From: Hyphomonadaceae bacterium
Lineage (GTDB): Bacteria > Pseudomonadota > Alphaproteobacteria > Caulobacterales > Aquidulcibacteraceae
Reading direction: 5' to 3'
Length of the DNA: 5,461 nucleotides
Assembly: GCA_003526465.1 (NCBI GenBank)
Contig: DPWD01000223.1
Span: forward strand, 1-5,461
The notes beneath the pieces were generated by a model. The model saw nothing but the letters and a program-made list of their open reading frames with translations. It had not been told where the DNA came from and ran no database searches. This document shows positions 1-5,379 of this stretch, one piece after another. Positions within the stretch are counted from its first letter, which is position 1; every line of letters starts with the position of its first letter. Made by a program: the position numbers and the translations under genes.

Positions 1-150
1 CCTGGTCGCCTCATCGCCGGCGAAGGCGCGCGCCGCCGCCTCCAGCGCCGCCAACATATCGGCGGTGAGCGCGTTGCGTCGCTCGGCCCGATCGATGGTG
101 ACGAACGCGATCGGCCCTTCGCGCGTCACTTTGATGAGGTCCTGCTCCAT
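1..150 (-). CDS. Enoyl-CoA hydratase/isomerase family protein, N-terminal fragment (runs off the window)
   Basis: The reverse strand reads an open frame of 50 codons from an ATG at 150 to the window edge. The peptide begins [20 protein letters not shown] and continues with R-A-E-R-R-N-A-L-T. This is the first beta-strand pair and the RxxRRNALT segment typical of the crotonase fold, in which this region contributes to the CoA-binding side of the pocket. Family members hydrate or isomerise acyl-CoA thioesters, for example in fatty-acid beta-oxidation. The catalytic residues and oxyanion-hole glycines lie downstream of the window, so the exact reaction and substrate cannot be assigned. The start is supported by GGAG at 157-160, six bases before the ATG. 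The gene is divergent from the glutaredoxin gene, with 118 bases between the two starts. Family assignment is firm; a specific subfamily name would be a guess. Confidence 0.85.
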   Translation of the reverse strand, partial: MEQDLIKVTREGPIAFVTIDRAERRNALTADMLAALEAAARAFAGDEATR

Positions 151-161
151 CCCTTGCTCCC

Positions 162-176
162 GCCCCGCCGCGGGGC
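162..176. repeat. GC-rich palindrome in the crotonase gene leader
   Basis: GCCCCGC and GCGGGGC flank a single central base, giving seven-base perfect arms. As RNA it could form a six-pair stem with a three-base loop. It lies one base from the GGAG ribosome-binding site (157-160) of the leftward crotonase-family gene, inside the divergent promoter region. It could be an operator or a leader hairpin. In DNA this GC-rich it could also be chance, so no function is assigned. Confidence 0.4.
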
Positions 177-257
177 CAATTCTTGAACCGGCGCAGGCCC
201 CGACGCCACGGGAATCCGCCTTGATGGCGGCGCGGCGCGAACCTACCTTTCAGCCAC

Positions 258-262
258 AGGAG
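258..262 (+). promoter_or_regulatory. Ribosome-binding site that fixes the glutaredoxin start
   Basis: AGGAG sits six bases before the ATG at 269. The frame stays open upstream to an ATG at 65, but that extension is antisense to the crotonase-family gene and matches no glutaredoxin sequence. This site therefore decides the start. Confidence 0.8.
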
Positions 263-268
263 CGCCCG

Positions 269-616
269 ATGTCCCAAGCCCAGACCGAACCCGCCGCCTT
301 CGCCGCCATTCGCCAAACCATCGGCGCCAATGACGTCGTTCTCTTTATGAAAGGCACGGCCGAGCGCCCGCAATGCGGCTTTTCGCAAATGGTCGTGCGC
401 GTGCTCGATCACATGGGCGTGGCGTTCGCGGACGTGAATGTGCTCGCGGACCAGGACGTGCGCGAAGGGATCAAGCAATTCTCCGATTGGCCGACCATTC
501 CCCAACTCTATGTGAAGGGCGAATTCGTGGGCGGATGCGACATCGTGAAGGAAATGTTCGAGACTGGCGAACTCAAGGAGATGTTCGAGGAGAAGGGCGT
601 GACGCTGGCGGCGTAA
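269..616 (+). CDS. grxD: CGFS-type monothiol glutaredoxin (Grx4 family)
   Basis: A 115-residue cytosolic protein with the hallmarks of the single-domain Grx4/GrxD family. The glutathione-binding lysine lies in FMKGT (K28), the active site CGFS is at 36-39, the cis-proline segment WPTIPQLY at 74-81, and GGCD at 88-91. These proteins bind a glutathione-coordinated [2Fe-2S] cluster between two monomers. They pass it to acceptor proteins or to BolA partners, and have little thiol-reductase activity because the second active-site cysteine is replaced by serine. The length matches the family (about 105-115 residues). The start is set by AGGAG at 258-262. In many alphaproteobacteria a bolA gene lies just upstream of this gene. 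Here the upstream neighbour is a divergent crotonase gene and no bolA is visible. The gene appears monocistronic, with 83 bases to the next start. The family call is very secure. Confidence 0.96.
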   Translation: MSQAQTEPAAFAAIRQTIGANDVVLFMKGTAERPQCGFSQMVVRVLDHMGVAFADVNVLADQDVREGIKQFSDWPTIPQLYVKGEFVGGCDIVKEMFETGELKEMFEEKGVTLAA

Positions 617-689
617 CGGCGCGCTTCGACTCCCATTGATTCATCGCAACGCCGGCGCGCCAAATCTGGCCTTGCATGCCTCCGTTCCT

Positions 690-694
690 GGAGG
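690..694 (+). promoter_or_regulatory. Ribosome-binding site that fixes the BA14K-family start
   Basis: GGAGG lies five bases before the ATG at 700. An in-frame ATG at 676 would put the site inside the coding region and add eight residues ahead of an already complete signal peptide, so the start at 700 is preferred. Confidence 0.75.
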
Positions 695-699
695 CTCGC

Positions 700-1188
700 A
701 TGCGCCGATTTCTCACCAATGGATTAGCCGGCTTGATGGCCGCCGCGACGCTCGCGGCGACGCCCGCTTACGCGCAGCGAGATCGCCACGATGGGGCGCC
801 GGCGCCCTATCCTTATTGGGAGCAGCGGCGCGATCCCCCGCCGGGTCATGAGGTCCGCCCACCGCCGCCGCCAGATGCACGGTGGGACAATCGCCGCCAC
901 CCGCCGCCGCAATGGGGCGATGAGCAGTGGCGCTATCGGCGCGATTGGCTGCGTCGCCATGGCCACCGTGACGACGATCACGATGCGGTGTTCGGCCTCT
1001 TCGCGGGCGCGATCCTTGGGTTTGTTCTCGGCGCGGCGATCGCGGATTCGCGCGAACAACAGGAGTACGCGCAGTCCCGCCTCAACGATCCGGCCTGGAT
1101 CGCCTATTGCGCGCGCCGCTACCGCTCGTTCGACCCCTATTCCGGAACCTATCTGGGGCGGGACGGCCTGCGCCACTATTGTCGCTAA
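700..1188 (+). CDS. BA14K family secreted or membrane-associated protein
   Basis: A 162-residue protein. Residues 1-25 form a clear Sec signal peptide (MRR, a hydrophobic core, then an A-Y-A cleavage site before Q26). Residues 36-72 are rich in proline and arginine, including PPPPP. Residues 73-95 are rich in Trp, Arg, His and Asp. Residues 97-115 are a hydrophobic helix with regularly spaced glycines and alanines (FGLFAGAILGFVLGAAIA), which looks like a glycine zipper. The C-terminal 130-161 is the BA14K motif: WIAYCARRYRSFDPYSGTYL, then G-R-D-G-L-R-H-Y-C. The two cysteines, C137 and C161, may pair. The founding member is a Brucella immunoreactive protein reported to have lectin-like properties; the molecular role of most members is unknown. 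The second hydrophobic segment suggests the mature protein may be anchored in or assembled at a membrane, but this is inference. Confidence 0.85.
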   Translation: MRRFLTNGLAGLMAAATLAATPAYAQRDRHDGAPAPYPYWEQRRDPPPGHEVRPPPPPDARWDNRRHPPPQWGDEQWRYRRDWLRRHGHRDDDHDAVFGLFAGAILGFVLGAAIADSREQQEYAQSRLNDPAWIAYCARRYRSFDPYSGTYLGRDGLRHYCR

Positions 1189-1332
1189 CGACTGCGCGCC
1201 CGCCGATCGCGCAACATAGGGCCCGTTAAGGCTTGCGGCGCGCAATTTCCATCCGCGCTCCAGGGCAAGCGCGCCTTCGGAAGCGAGGACTTTCGCGGCG
1301 CACGCTCCTAAACTGCGCGAGTCGAAAGCGAG
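1189..1332. other. Intergenic region upstream of phhA
   Basis: These 144 bases separate the BA14K-family gene from phhA and should carry the phhA promoter. I see no clear -35/-10 pair and no stem followed by a T run that would end the upstream transcript. GCTTGC at 1231-1236 and GCAAGC at 1265-1270 are a six-base inverted pair 28 bases apart, too weak to interpret. The short segment before the phhA ATG lacks a strong ribosome-binding site. Confidence 0.4.
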
Positions 1333-2217
1333 ATGCGTGACATGCCCGTCATCCCAACAGCACTGCAAAAGGCGCCGACAGCCCATGGTCTGCGCGGCGA
1401 TTACGAGCACATGGCCGCCGATTGGACGGTGCCGCAGCCGGAGCAATACGCGCCCGAGGATCACGCGCTGTGGCGTAGACTCTATGAACGGCAAACGGCG
1501 CTGGTGAGGGATTACGCCGCGCCGATGTTCGTGGACTCGCTCCACGCCATGGAATGCGCGGACGCCATACCGAACATCGCGCGCCTCTCCGAGCGCTTGC
1601 GCCGCGCGACAGGCTGGGAGGTTGTCTGCGTGCCTGGCCTTGTGCCCGACGACGTGTTCTTCGCCCACCTCGCGGAGAAGCGCTTTCCCGCCAGCTGGTG
1701 GATTCGCACGCCGGAGGAGCTGGACTACCTCGTCGAGCCCGACGTCTTCCACGACGTGTTCGGCCACGTGCCGCTGCTGTTCGATCCGGTGTTCGCCGAT
1801 TACCTTCAAGAATACGGCAAGGGCGGCCCCAAGGCGATCGCCCATGACGCGGTGCCCATCCTCGCGCGCCTTTATTGGTACATGGTCGAGTTCGGCCTCC
1901 TCGCGGTCGATGGAAACATCAAGGCCTATGGCGCGGGGATGCTGTCATCCTTTGGCGAAACGAAATTCTCCGTGGATTCGCCTTCGCCCAACCGCATTGG
2001 CTATGCGCTCGAGCGCGTAATGCGCACCCGTTATTGGATTGACCGCTTCCAATCGACGTATTTTGTGCTGGAATCATTCGAGCAATTGATGCGCTCTTCG
2101 ATCGAGACCGATTTCGGCCCGCTCTATGACGCCATCAAGATGAGCGAGCCCTACGCGGCCGACGCCGTCCTCCCAACGGACCGCATAATTCATCGCGGCG
2201 CGCAGTCAGGCGCGTAA
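1333..2217 (+). CDS. phhA: Phenylalanine 4-monooxygenase (phenylalanine-4-hydroxylase)
   Basis: A 294-residue cytosolic enzyme that uses O2 and a reduced pterin to convert L-phenylalanine to L-tyrosine, the entry step of phenylalanine breakdown. It matches the bacterial single-domain form, which lacks the N-terminal regulatory domain of the animal enzymes. The iron site is intact: H140 and H145 lie in DVFHDVFGHVPLL, and E186 in YWYMVEFGLL. The H-to-H and H-to-E distances (5 and 41 residues) equal those I recall for the Chromobacterium violaceum enzyme (H138, H143, E184). Other conserved blocks are VPGLVPDDVFF (100-110), F-P-A-S-W-W-I-R-T-P-E-E-L-D-Y (118-132) and KAYGAGMLSSFGE (197-209). Two in-frame starts are possible, ATG 1333 and ATG 1342. 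Neither has a strong ribosome-binding site (GCGAG lies just before 1333), so the N-terminus is uncertain by three residues. The pterin recycling gene phhB, the homogentisate pathway genes and an Lrp-type regulator, often near phhA, are not in the window. Confidence 0.96.
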   Translation: MRDMPVIPTALQKAPTAHGLRGDYEHMAADWTVPQPEQYAPEDHALWRRLYERQTALVRDYAAPMFVDSLHAMECADAIPNIARLSERLRRATGWEVVCVPGLVPDDVFFAHLAEKRFPASWWIRTPEELDYLVEPDVFHDVFGHVPLLFDPVFADYLQEYGKGGPKAIAHDAVPILARLYWYMVEFGLLAVDGNIKAYGAGMLSSFGETKFSVDSPSPNRIGYALERVMRTRYWIDRFQSTYFVLESFEQLMRSSIETDFGPLYDAIKMSEPYAADAVLPTDRIIHRGAQSGA

Positions 2218-2233
2218 GGCGCTCGCCTTCGCC
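2209..2233 (+). terminator. Possible GC-rich stem at the end of phhA
   Basis: AAGGCG (2216-2221) and CGCCTT (2224-2229) form an inverted repeat overlapping the TAA stop at 2215-2217. GGCG (2209-2212) and CGCC (2230-2233) can extend the stem past a three-base bulge. No T run follows, so this is not a classical intrinsic terminator. It might slow polymerase or stabilise the 3' end. A perfect palindrome, CGCGCCGGCGCG, lies just downstream at 2241-2252. Confidence 0.3.
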
Positions 2234-2310
2234 CGGGTGACGCGCCGGCGCGGTTTCAGGCCGAGCGGGAATCGGTCGGCCGCCCGCAAACCGCGCCAAT
2301 CAAATACCTT

Positions 2311-2393
2311 GACCGCTTTCACCATCGCTTTCGATTTTTCGAAAGTGAAAAACCAGACGAGAAAACCACTACACATCTTTCCTGAAAGCGGTC
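2311..2393. repeat. Nested inverted-repeat element upstream of the DUF502 gene
   Basis: An 11-base perfect inverted pair, GACCGCTTTCA (2311-2321) and TGAAAGCGGTC (2383-2393), encloses a compact hairpin. That hairpin has arms TCGCTTTCGA (2325-2334) and TCGAAAGTGA (2339-2348), ten pairs with one G-T, around a TTTT loop. CTTTC/GAAAG is also repeated at 2377-2388 (CTTTCCTGAAAG). The segment is clearly richer in A and T than its surroundings. It ends 13 bases before the DUF502 ATG. It could be an intergenic palindromic repeat (REP- or MITE-like), a leader structure or an operator region. TTGACC at 2309-2314 could be a -35 box, but the only candidate -10 (GATTTT, 2333-2338) is poor. The inverted repeats are directly visible; their role is inference. 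Confidence 0.6.
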
Positions 2394-2394
2394 T

Positions 2395-2400
2395 AGAGGG
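2395..2400 (+). promoter_or_regulatory. Ribosome-binding site of the DUF502 gene
   Basis: AGAGGG lies six bases before the ATG at 2407 and directly follows the right arm of the inverted repeat at 2383-2393. Folding of that repeat in the transcript could therefore affect access to this site. Confidence 0.55.
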
Positions 2401-2406
2401 CGAGCC

Positions 2407-3054
2407 ATGAGTGAGCCACACACGTTCAACCCCCTCGTCTGGGTGCGCAATTCGTTTCTGGCGGGCGTGGCGCTTGTGCTGCCCTTCGTGGTCACCGGCT
2501 GGCTGATCTGGACGGTCGTCAACCTGATCGACAACAATGTCTGGCCGCTCTTGCCGCAGCGTGTGCAGCCGCTCGCCGAGGCGATACCGGGCGTAGGCGT
2601 CGCCTTCGCGATCGCGACGCTGACCATCATCGGCGCGCTTGCGGGCAATTATGTCGGCCGCCTCGCGCTGCGCTGGACGGAGCGGCTCGTCACGCAATTG
2701 CCAATCGTGCGCTCGATCTATGGCGGCTCGAAACAAGTGTTCAAGCAGGTCGCCGCGCCGGAGCGCACGTCGTTCAAGGAAGCCGTATTGGTGGAATTTC
2801 CCCGTCCCGGCGCCTGGGCGATCGGGTTTGTCACCAATGAGGATGCGGGTGAGATCACATCGGAAGTCGGCGACGAACTGGTGGCCGTTTACGTGCCGCA
2901 AGCGCCGATCCCGACCTCTGGATTTCTCATCTATTTCCCGCGCACGGCCCTGAAGCCCATTTCGCTGGGTCCCGAAGAAGCGCTCAAGCGCGTCGTCTCC
3001 CTCGGCATCATCAAGGAAGACGCGAGCGAGCCCGCGCCGCTCAGACGATCTTGA
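2407..3054 (+). CDS. DUF502 family inner-membrane protein
   Basis: A 215-residue protein matching the DUF502 family in layout and motifs. A short cytosolic N-terminus is followed by a first membrane segment at about 17-41 (FLAGVALVLPFVVTGWLIWT onward) and a second at about 63-83 (VGVAFAIATLTIIGALAGNY onward). Next comes the family signature LPIVRSIYGGSKQVFKQV (98-115), then a soluble beta-rich C-terminal domain with VLVEFPRPGAWAIGFVT (127-143) and PTSGFLIYFPR (169-179). The biochemical role of the family is unknown. In many alphaproteobacteria a DUF502 gene sits near recG, which is not seen here. The length is close to the usual 200-220 residues. Its last 14 bases overlap the 3' end of the convergent PPK2 gene, so no terminator can lie between the two. 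Confidence 0.9.
   Translation: MSEPHTFNPLVWVRNSFLAGVALVLPFVVTGWLIWTVVNLIDNNVWPLLPQRVQPLAEAIPGVGVAFAIATLTIIGALAGNYVGRLALRWTERLVTQLPIVRSIYGGSKQVFKQVAAPERTSFKEAVLVEFPRPGAWAIGFVTNEDAGEITSEVGDELVAVYVPQAPIPTSGFLIYFPRTALKPISLGPEEALKRVVSLGIIKEDASEPAPLRRS
3041..3054. other. Convergent 3' overlap of the DUF502 and PPK2 genes
   Basis: The DUF502 stop TGA (3052-3054) and the PPK2 stop TGA (reverse strand, 3043-3041) lie inside each other's coding sequence. Both reading frames are well conserved at their C-termini up to this point, so the overlap is probably real rather than a mis-called end. No terminator is possible between them, so the two transcripts are likely complementary at their 3' ends. Confidence 0.9.
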
Positions 3055-3871
3055 AATCGCCCGGCTTCCAAGCCGGTTTTGGGTAGCGCGGGTTCATATC
3101 CTCAAGCGTTCCGCGCACGATTTCGCCGATCAGCGCATTGCGCCGCCATTTGCGGTTCGCCGGCACGACGCGCCACGGCGCATGGGGCGTCGAACAGCGC
3201 GTCAGCGCCGTTTCATATGCGGCCTCGAAATCGCTCCATAAGGCGCGATCCTCAAGATCGCTTGGATTGAATTTCCAGTGTTTGGCGGGATCGTCGAGAC
3301 GGGCCTGCAAGCGCTCGGCCTGCTCGTCCTTGGAGATGTGCAGCATGAATTTGAGGATGACGACGCCATTCTCGCTCAAGTGCTTTTCGAACGCGTTGAT
3401 CTGGTCGTAGCGCGCCTCGATCGCCTTGGCTGGCGCCAGCGCGCGCACCTTCACCACAAGCACATCTTCATAGTGCGATCGGATGAAGATGCCGATCATG
3501 CCCTTCTTGGGAATGGCTTGATGCACACGCCAAAGATAATCACGCGCGAGCTCCTCCTCGCTGGGACGGCCGAACGGCGTAACGGCCACGCCGAGGGGGC
3601 CGCACGCGTTGAAGACGCCGCGCACGGCGCCATCCTTTCCCGACGTATCGATCCCCTGCAGCACGATAAGCAGCGCGCGTCTCCGCTCAGCCCAGAGGCG
3701 ATCTTGCAGGTCATTGATGGCGCCCGCGCAGGCCTGCGCACGCTCCTCCGCCTCGGCGCGATCGGGGAAGAGATCGTCGCCCACGCAGTCGCGCTCGGCG
3801 AGCTTGGCCTTCTCGCCGGGCTTTACGCGCAACGCCTCGTCGATCGCGCGCCAATCTTTTAACTTGCTCAT
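3041..3871 (-). CDS. ppk2: Polyphosphate kinase 2 family protein, class III-like (polyphosphate:nucleotide phosphotransferase)
   Basis: A 276-residue protein that should transfer phosphate between inorganic polyphosphate and nucleotides. It resembles class III PPK2 enzymes, which phosphorylate AMP and ADP. The P-loop kinase fold is visible. The Walker A motif is GIDTSGKDG (73-81; D75, K79, D80). The segment FGRPSEEELARDYLWRVHQ is at 100-118. The second catalytic motif, IFIRSHYEDVLVVKV, is at 128-142 (R131, E135, D136). ILKFMLHISKDEQ is at 172-184, and the lid region RLDDPAKHWKFNPSDLEDR at 191-209. The class III type is judged by likeness to the Deinococcus/Meiothermus enzymes recalled from memory; nucleotide preference is not proven. 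Residue I130 stands where I expect Asn or Asp. The gene starts four bases after the purU stop and uses GGTGAG overlapping that stop, so it is probably translationally coupled. Confidence 0.92.
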   Translation of the reverse strand: MSKLKDWRAIDEALRVKPGEKAKLAERDCVGDDLFPDRAEAEERAQACAGAINDLQDRLWAERRRALLIVLQGIDTSGKDGAVRGVFNACGPLGVAVTPFGRPSEEELARDYLWRVHQAIPKKGMIGIFIRSHYEDVLVVKVRALAPAKAIEARYDQINAFEKHLSENGVVILKFMLHISKDEQAERLQARLDDPAKHWKFNPSDLEDRALWSDFEAAYETALTRCSTPHAPWRVVPANRKWRRNALIGEIVRGTLEDMNPRYPKPAWKPGDFKIV

Positions 3872-3874
3872 ACG

Positions 3875-3880
3875 CTCACC
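3875..3880 (-). promoter_or_regulatory. Ribosome-binding site of ppk2, overlapping the purU stop
   Basis: On the reverse strand GGTGAG contains the purU stop codon TGA (3878-3876) and lies three bases from the ppk2 ATG at 3871. The spacing is short, and the arrangement suggests that ribosomes ending on purU help start ppk2. Confidence 0.5.
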
Positions 3881-4736
3881 GAAACACCACCGTCTTCGCG
3901 CCAGAGATCACCACGCGCCGTTCGACATGCCAACGCACAGCCCGCGCCAGGACCTGGCGTTCGAGGTCACGGCCGATCTCGATCAGGTCTTGCGGCGTAT
4001 GGTGGTGCGCTACGCGCTCCACGCCTTGCTCGATGATCGGGCCCTCGTCGAGATCGGCCGTCACATAATGCGCCGTGGCGCCGATAATTTTGACGCCGCG
4101 CTCAAACGCCTGATGATAAGGGCGCGCGCCCTTGAAGCTCGGCAAGAAGGAATGATGGATGTTGATGGCGCGTCCGGCGAGCGCGGCGCATGTGGCGCCC
4201 GTCAGCACCTGCATATAGCGGGCGAGCACGAGGAGTTCGGCGCCGCTTTCCTCCATGATTGAGAGCAGCCGCGCCTCGGCGGCGGCCTTTGTCGCGGCCG
4301 TGACTGGAACGTGATGATAGGGCGCGCCGCGCGCCGTCACGAAGTCGCGCAAATCCTCATGATTGGAAATCACGGCGACGATATCGGCCTTAAGCCAGTG
4401 CGCCTCCTGGCGATGAAAGAGATCGATCAGGCAATGATCGATCTTCGACACGGCGAGGAGGATTTTAGGCCGCACGGCCAGATCGTGAATGCGCCAGCCC
4501 ATAGCGAAGCGGCGCGCGATCGGCGCAAATCCAACTTCGAGTTCGTCCAGACTGGGCGTCAGCGGCGCGGGCGCCGAAAACGCCGTGCGCATGAAGAACG
4601 CGCCGCGTTCGCCATCGTGGAACTGATCGGATTCCTCGATCGAATAGCCCCGATCGGCCAGAAACGTCGCAACGGCCGCGACAATCCCGACCGCGTCCGG
4701 GCATTCGAGCGTCAGGATGAAGCGCGCCGCGCTCAT
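3876..4736 (-). CDS. purU: Formyltetrahydrofolate deformylase
   Basis: A 286-residue cytosolic enzyme that hydrolyses 10-formyltetrahydrofolate to tetrahydrofolate and formate, balancing the one-carbon pool and supplying formate. Residues 5-80 form an ACT regulatory domain (ECPDAVGIVAAVATFLADRG at 11-30). Residues 88-286 form the formyltransferase-like catalytic domain, with AVISNHEDL at 121-129, NIHHSFLPSFKGARPYHQA at 192-210 and TADLDEGPIIEQG at 226-238. The Asn-His-Asp triad is N192, H194 and D230; the H-to-D distance of 36 equals that of PurN (H108, D144). The ACT domain and the HSFLPSFKG segment separate it from PurN, whose partner reaction is purine synthesis. The ATG at 4736 begins exactly where family members begin; an upstream in-frame ATG at 4820 lies inside rpsD and is rejected. 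No good ribosome-binding site precedes 4736, and rpsD ends 25 bases upstream. Confidence 0.95.
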   Translation of the reverse strand: MSAARFILTLECPDAVGIVAAVATFLADRGYSIEESDQFHDGERGAFFMRTAFSAPAPLTPSLDELEVGFAPIARRFAMGWRIHDLAVRPKILLAVSKIDHCLIDLFHRQEAHWLKADIVAVISNHEDLRDFVTARGAPYHHVPVTAATKAAAEARLLSIMEESGAELLVLARYMQVLTGATCAALAGRAINIHHSFLPSFKGARPYHQAFERGVKIIGATAHYVTADLDEGPIIEQGVERVAHHHTPQDLIEIGRDLERQVLARAVRWHVERRVVISGAKTVVFR

Positions 4737-4761
4737 GCTGCGGCGGCGGCGCGCGCCACAC

Positions 4762-5379
4762 TCAGCTCGCGTAATACTCGACGACGAGGTTCGGCTCCAT
4801 CTGCACCGGATAGGGCACATCCGCGAGCTGCGGCACGCGCGCGTAACGCGCCGTCATCGCCTTGGTGTCGATGTCGAGATAATCGGGGATGTCGCGTTCA
4901 GCGCTCTGCATGGCTTCGAGCACTGTGGCCATCGTGCGCGCCTTATCGCGCACTTCGATGACATCGCCCGCCTTGCACACGAACGAGGGAATGGTCACGC
5001 GTCGGCCGTTCACCTTGACGTGGCCGTGATTGACGAATTGCCGCGCGGCGAACACGGTCGGCGCGAATTTCGAGCGATAGACCACCGCGTCGAGCCGGCT
5101 TTCGAGCAGGCCGATCAGGTTTTCGGCCGTGTTGCCCTTGCGCCGCGCCGCCTCTTCATAGGTGCGGCGGAACTGCTTTTCGGTGATGTTTCCGTAGTAC
5201 AGGCGCAGCTTCTGCTTGGCGATGAGCTGCAGCCCGAAATCGCTGGTCTTGCCCTTGCGGCGCTGGCCGTGCTGGCCGGGCCCATATTGGCGCTTATTGA
5301 CCGGGGATTTCGGGCGGCCCCAGAGATTGAGGCCGAAGCGGCGGTTGGATTTATATTTCGATTGGATGCGCTTGGTCAT
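4762..5379 (-). CDS. rpsD: 30S ribosomal protein S4
   Basis: A 205-residue 16S rRNA-binding protein that nucleates assembly of the small-subunit body and contributes to decoding accuracy. The N-terminal S4 region has the alphaproteobacterial form: [20 protein letters not shown] (21-40), then [12 protein letters not shown], and [18 protein letters not shown] (60-77). The S4 RNA-binding domain spans about 94-157 ([20 protein letters not shown] at 94-113, then [15 protein letters not shown]). The tail [15 protein letters not shown] closes the protein in the standard way. The N-terminus lacks the zinc-binding cysteines found in some bacterial S4 proteins. As in other alphaproteobacteria the gene stands outside the main ribosomal protein operons. 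It is followed closely by purU and ppk2, so it is probably the first of three cotranscribed genes. The start is the conserved MTKR; a purine-rich tract at 5391-5402 serves as the ribosome-binding region. Confidence 0.98.
   Translation of the reverse strand: MTKRIQSKYKSNRRFGLNLWGRPKSPVNKRQYGPGQHGQRRKGKTSDFGLQLIAKQKLRLYYGNITEKQFRRTYEEAARRKGNTAENLIGLLESRLDAVVYRSKFAPTVFAARQFVNHGHVKVNGRRVTIPSFVCKAGDVIEVRDKARTMATVLEAMQSAERDIPDYLDIDTKAMTARYARVPQLADVPYPVQMEPNLVVEYYAS

Larger units (their letters stand above)
151..268. promoter_or_regulatory. Divergent intergenic region between the crotonase-family and glutaredoxin genes
   Basis: These 118 bases lie between two genes that point away from each other, so promoters for both must be here unless the genes are transcribed from further away. 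I could not identify a convincing -35/-10 pair. TTGAAC near 184-189 resembles a -35 box but has no matching -10 at the right spacing. The region carries the palindrome at 162-176 and the ribosome-binding sites of both genes. Confidence 0.5.

Noticed and set aside
184..215. Heat-shock-like promoter beginning TTGAAC upstream of grxD
   Set aside because: No suitable -10 element lies at 16-18 bases downstream.
65..268. N-terminal extension of the glutaredoxin frame
   Set aside because: It overlaps the divergent crotonase gene and is unlike any glutaredoxin; a good ribosome-binding site and the family length place the start at 269.
618..661. Inverted pair GGCGCGC/GCGCGCC after grxD as a terminator
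   Set aside because: The arms are 30 bases apart, consist of the GCGC words common across this window, and no T run follows.
724..1845. A 373-codon open frame on the reverse strand across the BA14K and phhA genes
   Set aside because: It is antisense to two well-supported genes, spans their intergenic gap, and its Arg/Ala/Val-rich translation shows no recognisable domain. Long antisense frames are common in GC-rich DNA.
2206..2901. A 231-codon reverse-strand open frame opposite the DUF502 gene
   Set aside because: It is antisense to a conserved family member, has low-complexity charged composition, and no domain is visible.
3278..3862. A 194-codon forward open frame opposite ppk2
   Set aside because: It is antisense to a gene with intact catalytic motifs; the His/Leu/Ala-rich product resembles a shadow frame.
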